Source: Rutstroemia sp. NJR-2017a BVV2 (Eukaryota; Ascomycota; Leotiomycetes; Helotiales; Rutstroemiaceae). Taken from it: a DNA stretch of 64,000 nt. Position 1 is the first letter of the stretch, and every line of letters starts with the position of its first letter. Made by a program: the position numbers and the translations under genes. This document shows, piece after piece, positions 53,766 to 64,000 of the stretch. The stretch is from assembly GCA_002946415.1 (NCBI GenBank), contig NJPS01000048.1, positions 1,178,001-1,242,000 of the forward strand, given 5' to 3'. A model generated the notes under the pieces. That model did no database searches. It saw only the letters and a program-made list of their open reading frames with translations, and was not told where the DNA came from.

Positions 53766-55480
53766 AACTGGACGTTCTTGGGAGGTAGGCGCAATGCAAA
53801 CGGGTAAAGGGACTGGAGGGATTGACACTCTATCCGCTCCAAGAGTCCAAGGTTGATCTTCCACGAATTCGATGGAGTCTTTGCTCGTTCGCCGTGGTCG
53901 ATATTGAACGGGGAAGGGAAATGACGATCCAGTATTACCTCTTTTTCGTCCTTTTTTCGATGGACCAGGGAGGAGATGACAATATAATGGAAGGGATTTA
54001 AGGGAGTAATGCAAACATCGGTAAGAGCCAAGAGGAGAGAGCGGTAGAAAGTTCTTGGGCTTGATATGCAAGACAAGGAATAAAAATGTTCATTAGGTGG
54101 TCTCGGTGGTCTGGTTGTGAACAGTTCCCTAGTGCGGAAGTAGTCAGTGAGGCAGTGCAAATAGGCGGAGAGAGTTGGCGGACAAGCGATAACCAAGAGC
54201 GTTTATGGAACGAAATGATAAATGATAGACGGATAAAATGGTGCGGTCCACACGCCACGGATCCTCTGCCATATACGAAAGGACTTTTCATAATCGAGAG
54301 GAAACAATTTTAATTCTCACCATACTTACGAAGTTTCTCACCAGCACTGCATACAGAGCACATGTTGTCGACGACTCGACGAGGTGAGCAGGTGAGATGG
54401 ACAATCCCAAGAGTGCTTGGGTCGGTTAAGAATTCGATATCTCCTAGCCTGGTCACTAGGGGATTAGCTGCTTGGTTAGACACCCGGTACCGATGGATCG
54501 CTGGCCAATCAACTCGCGACTATGCCTACACGGGCAATATATTTGATACCCATCGCCATTTCTACAGTCGTCGGTGAACCGTGCTCTGCCAGCCGGGAAC
54601 ACTGCAGCGTGGAATCCTGGAGCATCGAGATTTGATATATGTGCGGGTACTGTAAGTAACTTATGGGATGGGATGGGATGGTATAGCACGGTACGGTAAT
54701 GCCTTCGTTTGGCGCCCCGAGCAGTTCGTAGCTCTCCGGAGTATCATCGTTGACGTTATATGGGATTGCTCGTACGGAGGTGCTAGGTTCTGTATTACTA
54801 ACAACGACGCATGTAATCCCAACTCCCAGCACTTCATCATATCAAATCTTTGATTTCGGAGTCCCGTAACATATTACGACACGGCCCTCACCTACGACTT
54901 CCTCGCTGGTTGCACTGACTGCGGGAGCTTCGGTTTTTCTCTATCCGTGCCAACGGATTTTATGCACGGCAGCCCAATATCAAAAGGAGTCGTTTCCTAG
55001 TCTGAGTCTGAATCGCTGGAGTCGTCCCAAGGGGAAGATGGAGTCTCTCGACTTCAGATTGCGACAAGTAAAACAACGCCAACACTCGTTGTCAACACCT
55101 GACTGGACTTTGGACGAGACCTCCAACTTGTAGAATTTTGATTTGGCCTGCTTGGCAGGTAAGGGTGTAGCCAATCATTCAAATGAGGCATTTGCATTCG
55201 TATGTCGGCGAATTTCCCCTCGAATCATCATCGCCAACAACATACGCCGTACAGGGCGCGCTCGTGGGCCATTTCGTCGATGACATGGTCGAGATTCTTA
55301 TCTAGTCCCACTACCGTCACCATACATACAGTAGATACAGTACAGCAAACGTTCTCTCAAACTTTACCCCCGCTATTCGAACTACCCGCCATGCCACTCA
55401 ATTTATTGAGGTCCAATTGTTGAGGTCCAAGAGGATCAAAAAGACTGTCACAGATTACATTCTGATCGACCGTCCCATTG

Positions 55481-55510
55481 ACCTGGAGACCTGGAGACCT
55501 GGAGACCTGC
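55481..55510. repeat. 8-bp tandem repeat (ACCTGGAG)3.5
   Basis: Three perfect copies of ACCTGGAG plus a partial fourth (ACCTGCAG), within the gene-poor region. Confidence 0.9.
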
Positions 55511-57936
55511 AGAGGTCTACACAATCAAAGTGCTGACATGTCTATACCGTCCTCATGGTTGACCGTTCATTGGGCAACCAGTGTGCAGTCAGCAGCATCT
55601 ACCCCAGCAAGCCAATAAGTTGAAACGACGACTTTCTTTCCGTTTACTCCTTATTCGCTTGCGTAACCCCATCGCCCGAATAACACCACCGCAGCAAATC
55701 CTTCCTGTTGCTTTATCAAGCGCCTTCCACTTTCCGTTGTTTCGTTTTCCCTCCCTTCACTGTATCTATTCGCTTGGAAAAATATTCCAAATTTTGACAT
55801 ATTTTATACCTCCTTTAACTTTTCCGCCCAGAGCAATGCCTCGCTTGGCTAGCCTTGGCCAACCGCAATCGAAATTTCCCTCATCTAACAAATTCCCCAA
55901 CATGTGACGAAATGCACTTATCAACAAACATTGTATCTTTCTCCGCAAAAAACACAATCGAAACAGAAACAAAATCATGTCCTCCGTAAAACCGAAAGGG
56001 GTACCTATCATCCGCAAGCGCAAACCCTTGTTTCATAGCCCACTTCCGACTTAGGGGCAACCGCTTATCTACATGCAAGAAGACACGAACAGGCACATTG
56101 AGGGGCTGTTCAGGAGGCGAAAAGTTTTCCTGTACATACTTCCGTTGCCTTCCTCCTATCGGCATCTCGAGTCGAGAGTCCTGTTCAGCGCGGCTTTATA
56201 CTTGCGCAAGTTAAACGCCTGCTGCAATGTGGCGAGAAATGTGCTCAAAAGGGGCGCAGTTCTCATGTTCTTTTGTCCGCGACGTTATCCGAGGTCTGTT
56301 AAGCTTATCAGTAGCGCAACCTCTGTCAAAGGTATTGATACTTGCATCATGTGCTTCCGTACAAAGCACCGAAAGCCGAAACTTATTCAGCGCGGTAGAA
56401 AAGGCTGTGCAAGTACGGAGTACGGTGTGTTCTGGAACTGAGTCGCTAGTGATCAACGCTTCTAGCCAGTTCATTCCTTGATGTGTGGTAAAGCTCCGAT
56501 ATCAAATCCCGTGAACCCATCCCTCTACCCACCTTCCCCCACAACTATGGTTCTTCTGACCGGTACGCAGGACTAGAAGTACGAATCTTTGACTCTAAGC
56601 CACGATGCCAATGGTCATCCATCAGCTTCTTCCAATCCTTCTAGATCTCAGAGGTTCCATGCAACGAATACGAGACGTGGTACCGGTACTTGGCGGTTAC
56701 TCCAAAGTACAAAGCTTGATCTAGCTTTACAACCGTATCCCAGTCTCGTGAGATGAAAACTTGGGGGCGACTTCGGTATCAAGACCATCTTGCGGTCAAC
56801 ATGGTGGCGGCAAAAAAGGCTTTGCAAGTGTAAGCTGCGACGATAATTTTACGCTTCATTCCAAGCGATTGCCCCCTCAGCAAGGTAAGGTTCAGACATC
56901 TTAGTGCCCCATGTCGCACCCAGAATATTGGCTTGGGATGCGAAGCTATCGAATTTTCACATTGCGCTTGACACTGAGAACACGGGATTTGCGACATTTC
57001 TTGTCATCGCATCCCATATCCTATCGTGGGAATGATGAAATCTCCACATGACGTGGTTGGTGAAGCGGGATTTATGTGCAGGAATGGAAGGTGTCGGCAC
57101 TTGCTTTGGTGCAGTACGTGAAAAGTTTCATTATCACAGCCTCGTTGCAGTACGACATAAGCACTATCTGGCATCATAGGCATATTCCTCATTCGCGTGC
57201 TCGTACCTACATACTGTACCTACCTGCATGTCTCATTTCGTCTCATCTTTCTTTCGCCCATCGCAGTATCTGAAATGTCAGATCACTACCAATTCCATCG
57301 CAGCATCGCGCGCATCTTGTGCGTAACTACCCTTGCTGCGCCATCGAGACTATCAGATAGTTGTTTCAAGCCTCGTGGGTTAGGCGTTTTCCCATGTGCA
57401 ACGTATGCAGGGGAAGGCTGGGCAACAACACCGAGCAGATGGCACAGTGCGTATTCGATGCCTTAGTGCTGGTAGTGCAAGTCAAGGCATTTTCAGTCGC
57501 ACAGTTGCGCTGGATCGAGGTCGTCATGGTTGACCGCGTAGGTTTGCGCATACTTGATAGATCCATTCGTATCCCTCATCACAAATGGACGCACGCGATA
57601 GTAAAAGCAGAATTTCTAGGCGTGTGAGCCAGCTACTGTGGTTGGGCTGCCATGGTATCTCACACTGCCACGACGCTTCAATTTCTACATGTTCTTGCTC
57701 AACTATGCATCTGAGCCTGACGATACTTTCCATGGAATGCTGTGCTCCCTGCAGGAGCGACGTCGCGGCTGTGTTCTTTTGCTTTCGTGTAAACCGTCTG
57801 CGAGGAAAGGTAGCAATTTCTAAATGTCTAGCCTCAGTCCCAAGTCGCCCATATACACGAAAGAGATCGTATCAACCCCACCAGTAAGACCAGTGACCAT
57901 GCTGCCCTGCCCGCGTGGGATATGACCATGAATCTA

Positions 57937-58332
57937 TCAAGTCTTCGACCCCTTCGTCCTCCATTCTTCCTGCATAGTAGAAAGCCTATCACAGTAATCT
58001 CCATGTCGTAGGTCAGTAAAAGCTAACACCAGAAGCTGCAGAGCACGCAACTCGTACGTGTGAACTGCCTTCAGTACATCTCTACATTCCAGCATAGCCA
58101 TAGCATATCCTTCCTCTTCTCTTCCTCTCTTTCCCTTCCCTTCCCGACTTACCCCGTCCAGTACAACCAAATTCTTTCTTGTCTCGCACCTTGCCTTCGA
58201 AGGAGGAAGAAAAGCAGGAGGAGCTCCTCGCATCCACAGACAACTTAGCACCACTCGGCTGCACAGTCTGCTGGTACGTGGAAAAAGGGAGGGAGAATAG
58301 AATCTAAAATCTGACAAGAGCGCCGGAATCAT
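57937..58332 (-). CDS. Hypothetical 131-codon frame, doubtful
   Basis: The ATG at 58332 lies in a good context (AACAATG). The second half (CRDVLKAVHTYELRALQLL, LRHGDYCDRLSTMQEEW) looks protein-like, the first half does not. A GTAAGT donor and a TGTAG acceptor sit inside the frame, but removing that segment shifts the frame and shortens the product. No family was recognised. Confidence 0.18.
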   Translation of the reverse strand: MIPALLSDFRFYSPSLFPRTSRLCSRVVLSCLWMRGAPPAFLPPSKARCETRKNLVVLDGVSREGKGKRGREEEGYAMAMLECRDVLKAVHTYELRALQLLVLAFTDLRHGDYCDRLSTMQEEWRTKGSKT

Positions 58333-59272
58333 TGTTGTGTTGATAGATCGGATTTTGATAGAGGTTCAAGAATGATGTAAGTCACAAAACCCCCAAGTAA
58401 ATCTTAACACAACGAATAGCAGATATGAACATACTTATCCCTGGGCTCACTTCTCCTTTCCACATCCTATCGCTCCAATGCACCAGATACCCGATATCCA
58501 ACCACCAAGTAATCTTTCCACCTCGTCACAAAACCATACTCATTCACTTTCATACACAATTAGACGGCAGGACCTCCACCCAGCTACAACATGCACCACA
58601 GCCAACGCTCACCCAACAGAAGAAGTTTCAATTCATGAGGAAATACGCAACATAATCTCGTTCATATCAATATACTATAGAACTCTCTATCCATCTCCGC
58701 GTTTCCCTCCCCACCACATCTCCACCACCTTCTCAGTCCCTAAACACAACATTTAAATATATCGTATCTTACTATGCCCTATTCATATCCATAACCATGT
58801 GCATATTCATCTCTCTCTAAAAATCCCGCTTTACCCGCTTGCTTAATCGTGAATCAAGAAAGGAAAAAGCCAACAACAACAAGAGAGTCAAATCCATACA
58901 AGAAAGAATCAGTATCATTAACATGATATGATGTAATGTCCGAAACGCCTACTTTCCCACAAAACACGTAATCTATAGACGTGTGAAAGGGCAGGAAAAT
59001 GTGAAAAACAAAATGCCGTCATCGTCGTGTCTGTCTACTTGGTATTCGATCAAGCTAGTCGCTTGCGGCTCTTATGCTCTACGCCGCTTCGCTCAAAGGC
59101 GAATTATACTTGATTGCTCCTCCATATGTCCATATCTCTCTGTCCACCAATTCCATGCTAAGTCCCGCAGGAGGAACAGGAAAGTGCTGTGAGTCATTCA
59201 TATAGTATCCAATCCACACCTCTCCCCAAACAATAATTCGTATATCAATTAATCCCACCTCACACCTCTCAC

Positions 59273-60832
59273 TCAGCGCTTAACCTTGAAATAATGCCGA
59301 CTGGGAAAGTCCGCGTCGCCGGTAATCTCAATCTCCTGGCCCTTCGGAATCATCTCGTGTTCCAGATTCCACCCGGCAGCTTTACACAGCGCGGCCACAA
59401 CCACATCGCAATCGCCCAGGAGATCGACGTCGAAATTGACATGACCAACTGGCTGCCTGCTGATGTAGATCTGCGGGACGTGGGCTGGGAGATATGGCAC
59501 GACTTCGCTGACCGGTGCGACTTTGAGCGATGTTCCGATTGTGATGACGAGATCGACTTGATCTTTATCGTGTTGACTGAGGCGTTCGGAGAAGTGATCT
59601 GGGAGTTGTTCTCCGAAGAAGGTGATGTCTGGTTTCATGATGCCGGCTTCGGGGATGTCGTCTTCTTCGTCATCGTCGGAGCTGTATCGACGACGCTTTT
59701 TGTCTTGTCCGTTGGATGAGCGCTTGCGTTTCAGGTTTTGCGTTGGACGAACGGTTGTGATTGGACATTGTTTGCAGCGGGGAATTACACCGGCTCGGAT
59801 CTCGTCAAAGATATCTTCGCCTTTGACCTTTCTGCCACATTTGAGGCAAGATGCGGAGGCGAATGATCCGTGGCATTGGATGATTTTTTCAGGAAGGATA
59901 CCTGCAACGCTTTCTATGTTGTCGATGTTTTGAGTGTAGTTGGTGAGGAGCTTTCCCTTGTTTTGCAACAGCCAGATGAACTTGTGAGTAGGAGAGAAAC
60001 GTTCTGTGGTGGGCAATATGTCTTTCGCCACCGAGTAAAAGATGGTGGGGTCCTTTCTGAACAATTCTATGTCGAACACTTCCTGTGGATCGCTGAGACC
60101 AAGATGTTCTAGCTGTGCATAGAGACCAACATCTTTTGAACGGAAATCGGGTATCCCGAGTGAAGTGGACACCCCAGCGCCAGTGAGAACGATGATCTTC
60201 TTCGATTTTTGAAGCAGATGAACAACATCTTCGACAGTATTGTACTGAGGAAGCTTAATGCGCTTTGATAATTCTCGACTCAAAGCCAAACTCAAGAGTC
60301 CATAGTAAGCGTCATCGGGACTACCGTCAAGAAACGCAGGAGGGCGCAACCCGAAAGCCGTCAACAACTTCTTGGCAGTGATTGTTCCTGCCTCGACAGT
60401 CCTCTTACAGAATTCCTCTGGTCCCAGTCTTCGAAGATCCAGTCGGAATTTCTGAGCCTCCTCCAGCGTACAAGCACCAGGTTCTAGAATCTATTTTTAG
60501 CACATTTATCAAGCTGCATAAAAAAGGGGAACATTCAACATACCATTATTCTCTAGCAATTGATCATCAGCCACTTCTTCAATGGTATCTTCAAAAATAC
60601 TTTCTACATCCCAATCGTCCTCTTCCGAATCCCGTTCTTGCGACTCTTCTTCGTCGCCTTCGGTGGCGCGTGTGGTGTCGTGTTCATTTGACTTGACACG
60701 TGAATGGTCATGCACGCCTGCACCACCCGATCCGCGGCCAACGAGCGTTTTCTCGGGATCCGACTCAGAATCGGAATCTAACTCGATAACGTTCATGACT
60801 GGCGGCTTGACAGGAGCGCGAATACCAGCCAT
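59273..60832 (-). CDS. Sirtuin, Sir2/Hst1-class NAD+-dependent deacetylase
   Basis: Two exons (60832-60544 and 60483-59273) encode 499 residues. The correct acceptor is the TCTAG ending at 60484, which rebuilds Glu97 in [15 protein letters not shown]; the AG seven bases upstream would shift the frame. The Rossmann motif [25 protein letters not shown], catalytic His301 in QCHGSF, two zinc CxxC pairs (CLKCG, CKQCP) and [15 protein letters not shown] define the family. The preceding [24 protein letters not shown] block ([16 protein letters not shown]) is typical of the Sir2/Hst1 branch, histone deacetylases of nuclear silencing. The N-terminus is acidic. A basic insert (LKRKRSSNG ... [15 protein letters not shown]) follows the second zinc pair and looks like a bipartite NLS. 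It is divergent from the Bre4-like gene. Confidence 0.92.
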
Positions 60833-60913
60833 GGCTGGAGGTTCGACCTGCAAATAATGGCCAATGCAGGTAGGTGGGCGGCGGAGAGCGGGAGATGGAG
60901 ATAGCGATAGAGA

Positions 60914-60942
60914 TGGGGATGGGATGGGGATGGGGATGGGGA
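60914..60942. repeat. GGGGAT-type hexanucleotide repeat
   Basis: Four GGGGAT or GGGAT units in tandem, about 80-110 bp upstream of the sirtuin start codon; G-runs lie on the plus strand. Confidence 0.9.
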
Positions 60943-60993
60943 TAGAGAAGTGGATGGGGGTTGGTGGAGAGTCGGGTTGAAATGTTTAAGACG

Positions 60994-61076
60994 GTAAGGT
61001 GTAAGGTGTAAGGTGTGAGATGATAAGGTGCAAGGGAGCAAGGTGTAAGGTGTAAAGTGTAGGTGTAAGGTGTACG
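60994..61076. repeat. Degenerate GGTGTAA heptamer repeat
   Basis: About eight copies of GGTGTAA, GGTGTGA or close variants, in three short runs, about 160-245 bp upstream of the sirtuin start. Confidence 0.88.
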
Positions 61077-61624
61077 GTGGATGAGTAGTTGACTAGTACG
61101 GTGTTCCTGAGACGCGAAACCTTGACACGCCACGAATTGGGAAGTCGACGATCGGTTTTAGCGTCGCTTAACTTATCCATAGAACCTTCATAGAAGTCCG
61201 ATCGCTAGTCATTTTTCACTCATTTTCAAAGACACTCACAGCTGATTGGCCAATGCCGATAAGAAACGAAGAAACCCGCGGCCCGGGAGAGGAAAAAGAA
61301 GCATGGTTATTTGGACTCGATGTTTCTTTGCCCGAAGATCCTTCTGAGTTCTAACTGTTGGGTCCTTTATCGAAATGATACCAGTGAATGCGTATGTGCA
61401 ATGCACGTACTCGAGTAAGTCTCCATATATTTTCTTATTTTCTGGTGGAGACGTGGATGGGAAAATTATAATAAGTGAATCGTTATTACTATCAGTTATG
61501 ACTCCGGAGTATTTCATTTTACTTCTCCTATTCAATCGCAGTCACCGACAACGGTCATGCCATTGAATAGCCTCATTTGCGTCATTGTTTCTTATCAATA
61601 TTAATCCTCGGATCAACGGCCGCC

Positions 61625-64000
61625 ATGGTTCCTCCAAGAGATGACAATGCTGGGGGCCCTCGTATAATGTTCAGTTCACCATCACTTGAACCACAGCGAG
61701 GGCGAACCGAATCCATCCGACCACCATCAGACGATGGCTCACGTATCCATCGACGGTTTCATAGACCTATACACCATCTTCGCGCACACAGCGGAGGCGG
61801 AAGACACATTCGAGTCCAGGAACCGGCGGGCACTCCAGCTAAATCACAATCTAACAGTATTTATATGGGATCGTACACACCACGGCGATCAAGATCTTTA
61901 GCTGGCTCAAGACCCGGGTCTATTAGAAGTCCATCGTCTACCCGGGCTTCTCCAAGAACCAGTTTTAGTATCAGCCATAGTCACCTATCTGAGCTCCTGC
62001 ATGATCTGAATCTGGATCTTGAGACATATGGAGTTGAAGAATTAAGAGATGGTTTCTTTGATGCTGCTTTCTTCAAACCACCAAAGCTGAACCGGAGGGA
62101 CTTGATGAGAGATGCGGAATATACACTCCCTTTGGCTCTCAAAAAGAAGCATCCATTATCGCTGAAGCATTTCTTTCCCAGACAATGGCGTGGACTGAAA
62201 GAAATAACCAAGCGATTGGTGACTACGAGGGCGGGTGTCAAACTTACGAAGTCATTTCTACCATTTTTCATCTCCTACATTCTCTGTCTAGTTCCATCGA
62301 TCAGGGACTGGCTGGGTCGTTACAATTATGTCATGGTCATATCCACCATTGTGAATCATTCTGGCCGAAGCGTTGGTGCTCAACTCGATGGAACAGTACT
62401 AACAATCTTGGGTACTGCGGGTGGACTTGCCTGGGGTGCCTTTGCCCTGTGGCTATCGGATTCTACAGCTGCCGCAAGAAACGGTTATGGAGGAATTCTG
62501 GCAGCTTTCCTCGTTCTTTTCATTGGCACCATCGCAGCCATACGTTCATACTACATTAGATTGTATCAAATGGTTCTGTGTGCTGGAATTGCAGTTATCT
62601 TTACACTTCTTGCCGATACATCAACTACTATCGACTGGTACAAGTTGTTCGATTATGGTGTTCCGTGGCTATTTGGACAGGCTCTATGTCTTTTGGTGTG
62701 CTGTATTGTGAGTGAGATCTAACCCGCAGGCTCAAGACGAAGTGTTGTGTCTCCTGAATTGTACCTGACTTCTCTGTTTCTAACTTGCTGACAATTCTTC
62801 CAGGTAGTTCCCGATGCAGGCGCAAGGTCATTGGCTGTGAGCTTACATAGTGCTTTTGATGTTATGCAAAGGGGTCTCCTCCTTCCTCAGTCTAATCCAG
62901 TCACTACACATAGGCAATTAGCTCTCACTTTCGTTGAATTATCCCAGGCTTACCGAGACCTCGTTCTTGACCTGTCACTGACTAGATTCAAACCCTCGGA
63001 TGTTCTGGCTCTACGGAATCTTATGCAAGCAGTCATCAGGTCTCTCTTGTCGTTAAAAATGGAGAACCACTTGTTTGAGAATTTTGAGAGTGATGATTCG
63101 GGTGCGCCTTTATCACCAGCTGCATCTGCTCTCAGCATTCGACGATTCCAATCTTCGTCGGCTATCAACATCGATAATCTGAAGCGTCCAAAATTTCAGC
63201 GATCGGACACAGAAGAGCGAGCAGTGGAGTTGGTTGCTGGCAAACTTGCCGAACCTACCTCGAAACTTCTGGATTGTATTAAAAGTGCTCTGAAAAGATG
63301 TGATGCTGTGTTGATGGATATGTCTGGTCATAGAACACATCTGGGTCCACCCAAGGAAGTATCAGATGATATCGTTGGTGCTTTGACACGGATTCGAAAA
63401 GCCAAGATCAAGTATGATGAGGAAGAAGAAAAGTAAGCATGCCTCCAGCCATATATCCGTACTGGTTTATTGTGCATAATGATAGATACAGGCCCCTGTT
63501 GCGTGAAGTAGTTGGGACCATGCGATTGATCATGTACTGACCAAACTGTCACCAGATTACTGCGAAACCCCGACCTACCCCCAACATATTCTGACCACCC
63601 AGAAGTCGTTGAAATATTCCTTTTCGTTCACCCCATTCGCCAAGCAGCAAACAGCACCGAAGCTCTGCTCGTCAAGGTCAATGAAATGCAACAGAGACGG
63701 CCCGGCTGGCGTCTGTATCTGCCCTCATATCCGTTCGGCAAAGCTCTCGAACGTACCAACGCACAAGTACGCCATGATCGAGGAGGTGTAACGGCAGGTA
63801 ACTTCTTCAGAAGTCAAAACGAACTCGCAACTATGATGAAAGGAATGGCAAATGTTTACAAACCTGCACCACGACAAGTGGAGGGTCAAGAGGGTGAGGA
63901 CCTTGATCTTACACATACAGATACCCATGGTGCATATGAGGAGGAGGAGATTGCAATGACTGGGTCACAGGCTTCGAGAAAGAAGCGTCTGAGGTATAGA
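61625..64000 (+). CDS. Bre4-like putative ER/aromatic-acid-exporter family membrane protein (3' partial)
   Basis: Exons: 61625-62707, 62804-63432 and 63556 to beyond the window end. Start ATG at 61625 (MVPPRDDNAGG) is the first in frame. After a disordered Arg/Ser-rich N-terminus (about 110 residues), LHDLNLDLETYGVEELRDGFFDAAFF and six hydrophobic segments (about residues 205-360; for example YVMVISTIVNHSGRSVGAQ, LTILGTAGGLAWGAFALWL) match the fungal 'ER transporter, 6TM, N-terminal' family. The following soluble part (VVPDAGARSLAVSLHSAFD, LTRFKPSDVLALRNLMQAV) fits it too. Yeast Bre4 affects brefeldin A sensitivity; substrate unknown. The last exon is open to position 64000. A second 6TM half is expected beyond the window. 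Confidence 0.87.

Larger units (their letters stand above)
53342..59272. other. 5.9-kb region without a convincing gene
   Basis: This is the largest gene-poor stretch. It contains the Ca2+-ATPase promoter, an exon-like fragment (53583-53765), a (GGGAT)n run near 54664, an 8-bp tandem repeat at 55481-55510, and a 131-codon frame (57937-58332). Minus-strand frames at 57004-57192 and 57524-57733 look partly protein-like but could not be linked into a gene. No transposon ORF, terminal repeats, tRNA or rRNA was recognised. The 3' flank of the sirtuin occupies its right end. Confidence 0.45.
60833..61624. other. Divergent promoter region, sirtuin / Bre4-like gene
   Basis: A 792-bp region with two repeat blocks close to the sirtuin start (60914-60942 and 60994-61076). 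No gene was recognised. Confidence 0.55.

Noticed and set aside
53555..54196. 213-codon minus-strand frame upstream of the Ca2+-ATPase gene
   Set aside because: Composition is random-like with no motif, and it overlaps the more protein-like plus-strand fragment.
60485..60491. Sirtuin exon 2 starting after AATAG at 60491
   Set aside because: It would shift the frame; the TCTAG acceptor ending at 60484 rebuilds [13 protein letters not shown].
1..64000. tRNA genes
   Set aside because: I looked for B-box-like GTTCRANNC with a matching acceptor stem and saw none. A tRNAscan run would settle this.

Overview
The window is nuclear DNA of a filamentous ascomycete. Genes sit on both strands, are separated by roughly 0.1-6 kb, and carry short introns (about 48-213 nt) with GTAAGT/GTATGT-like donors and CTAAC/CTGAC-like branch points. 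The families present (DASH subunit Duo1, Tvp18, Aim21, Pby1-type SurE-TTL, bZIP-DUF3425, a Bre4-like membrane protein) are fungal or take a fungal form. Overall look and gene style suggest a leotiomycete such as Botrytis/Sclerotinia, but that placement is inference. No transposon, CRISPR array, rRNA or recognisable tRNA was found.

Layout. 1-6086: 5'-truncated NOT1, scaffold of the CCR4-NOT deadenylase (+). 7369-8922: IMPACT/YIH1-domain protein (-). 9281-11164: secreted serine-beta-lactamase-like hydrolase, five exons (-). 11648-13487: acidic, lysine-rich protein with a DUF7918-like N-terminus (-). 15285-16079: nuclear transport factor NTF2, six exons (+). 16763-17513: Golgi protein TVP18 (+). 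18406-19795: aldo/keto reductase (-). 20592-21555: bZIP factor with DUF3425 (-). 24446-27828: AIM21 (+). 28412-31847: GH65 acid trehalase (+). 32660-35703: MCM10 (-). 36222-37610: RNase H2 subunit B (+). 37721-38491: DASH subunit DUO1 (-). 39209-40688: CDK-site-rich protein resembling Sic1-type inhibitors (+). 41303-43926: PBY1 (+). 45113-45921: lysine/alanine-rich H1-tail-like protein (-). 48864-53341: vacuolar/PMCA-type Ca2+-ATPase (-). 53342-59272: 5.9 kb without a convincing gene. 59273-60832: Sir2/Hst1-class sirtuin (-). 61625-64000: Bre4-like ER transporter family protein, running off the end (+).

Most genes are housekeeping. Two mRNA-decay factors (NOT1, PBY1) are far apart. The stretch 32.6-40.7 kb groups four replication/mitosis genes as two divergent pairs (MCM10/RNH202 and DUO1/CDK-inhibitor candidate), and both shared promoters carry ACGCG or perfect ACGCGT (MCB) elements, so a shared G1/S programme is plausible.

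The most unusual signals are not gene families. (1) In the IMPACT, trehalase, PBY1 and reductase genes the sense strand switches abruptly from C-ending to G-ending codons, sometimes repeatedly. (2) A trehalase intron that splits the catalytic motif is filled by a 37-bp minisatellite. (3) MCM10 has seven degenerate repeats of about 25-28 residues. (4) The reductase needs a GC-AG intron to stay in frame. All exon boundaries were set by eye from splice signals, reading-frame continuity and family motifs; none has transcript support here.
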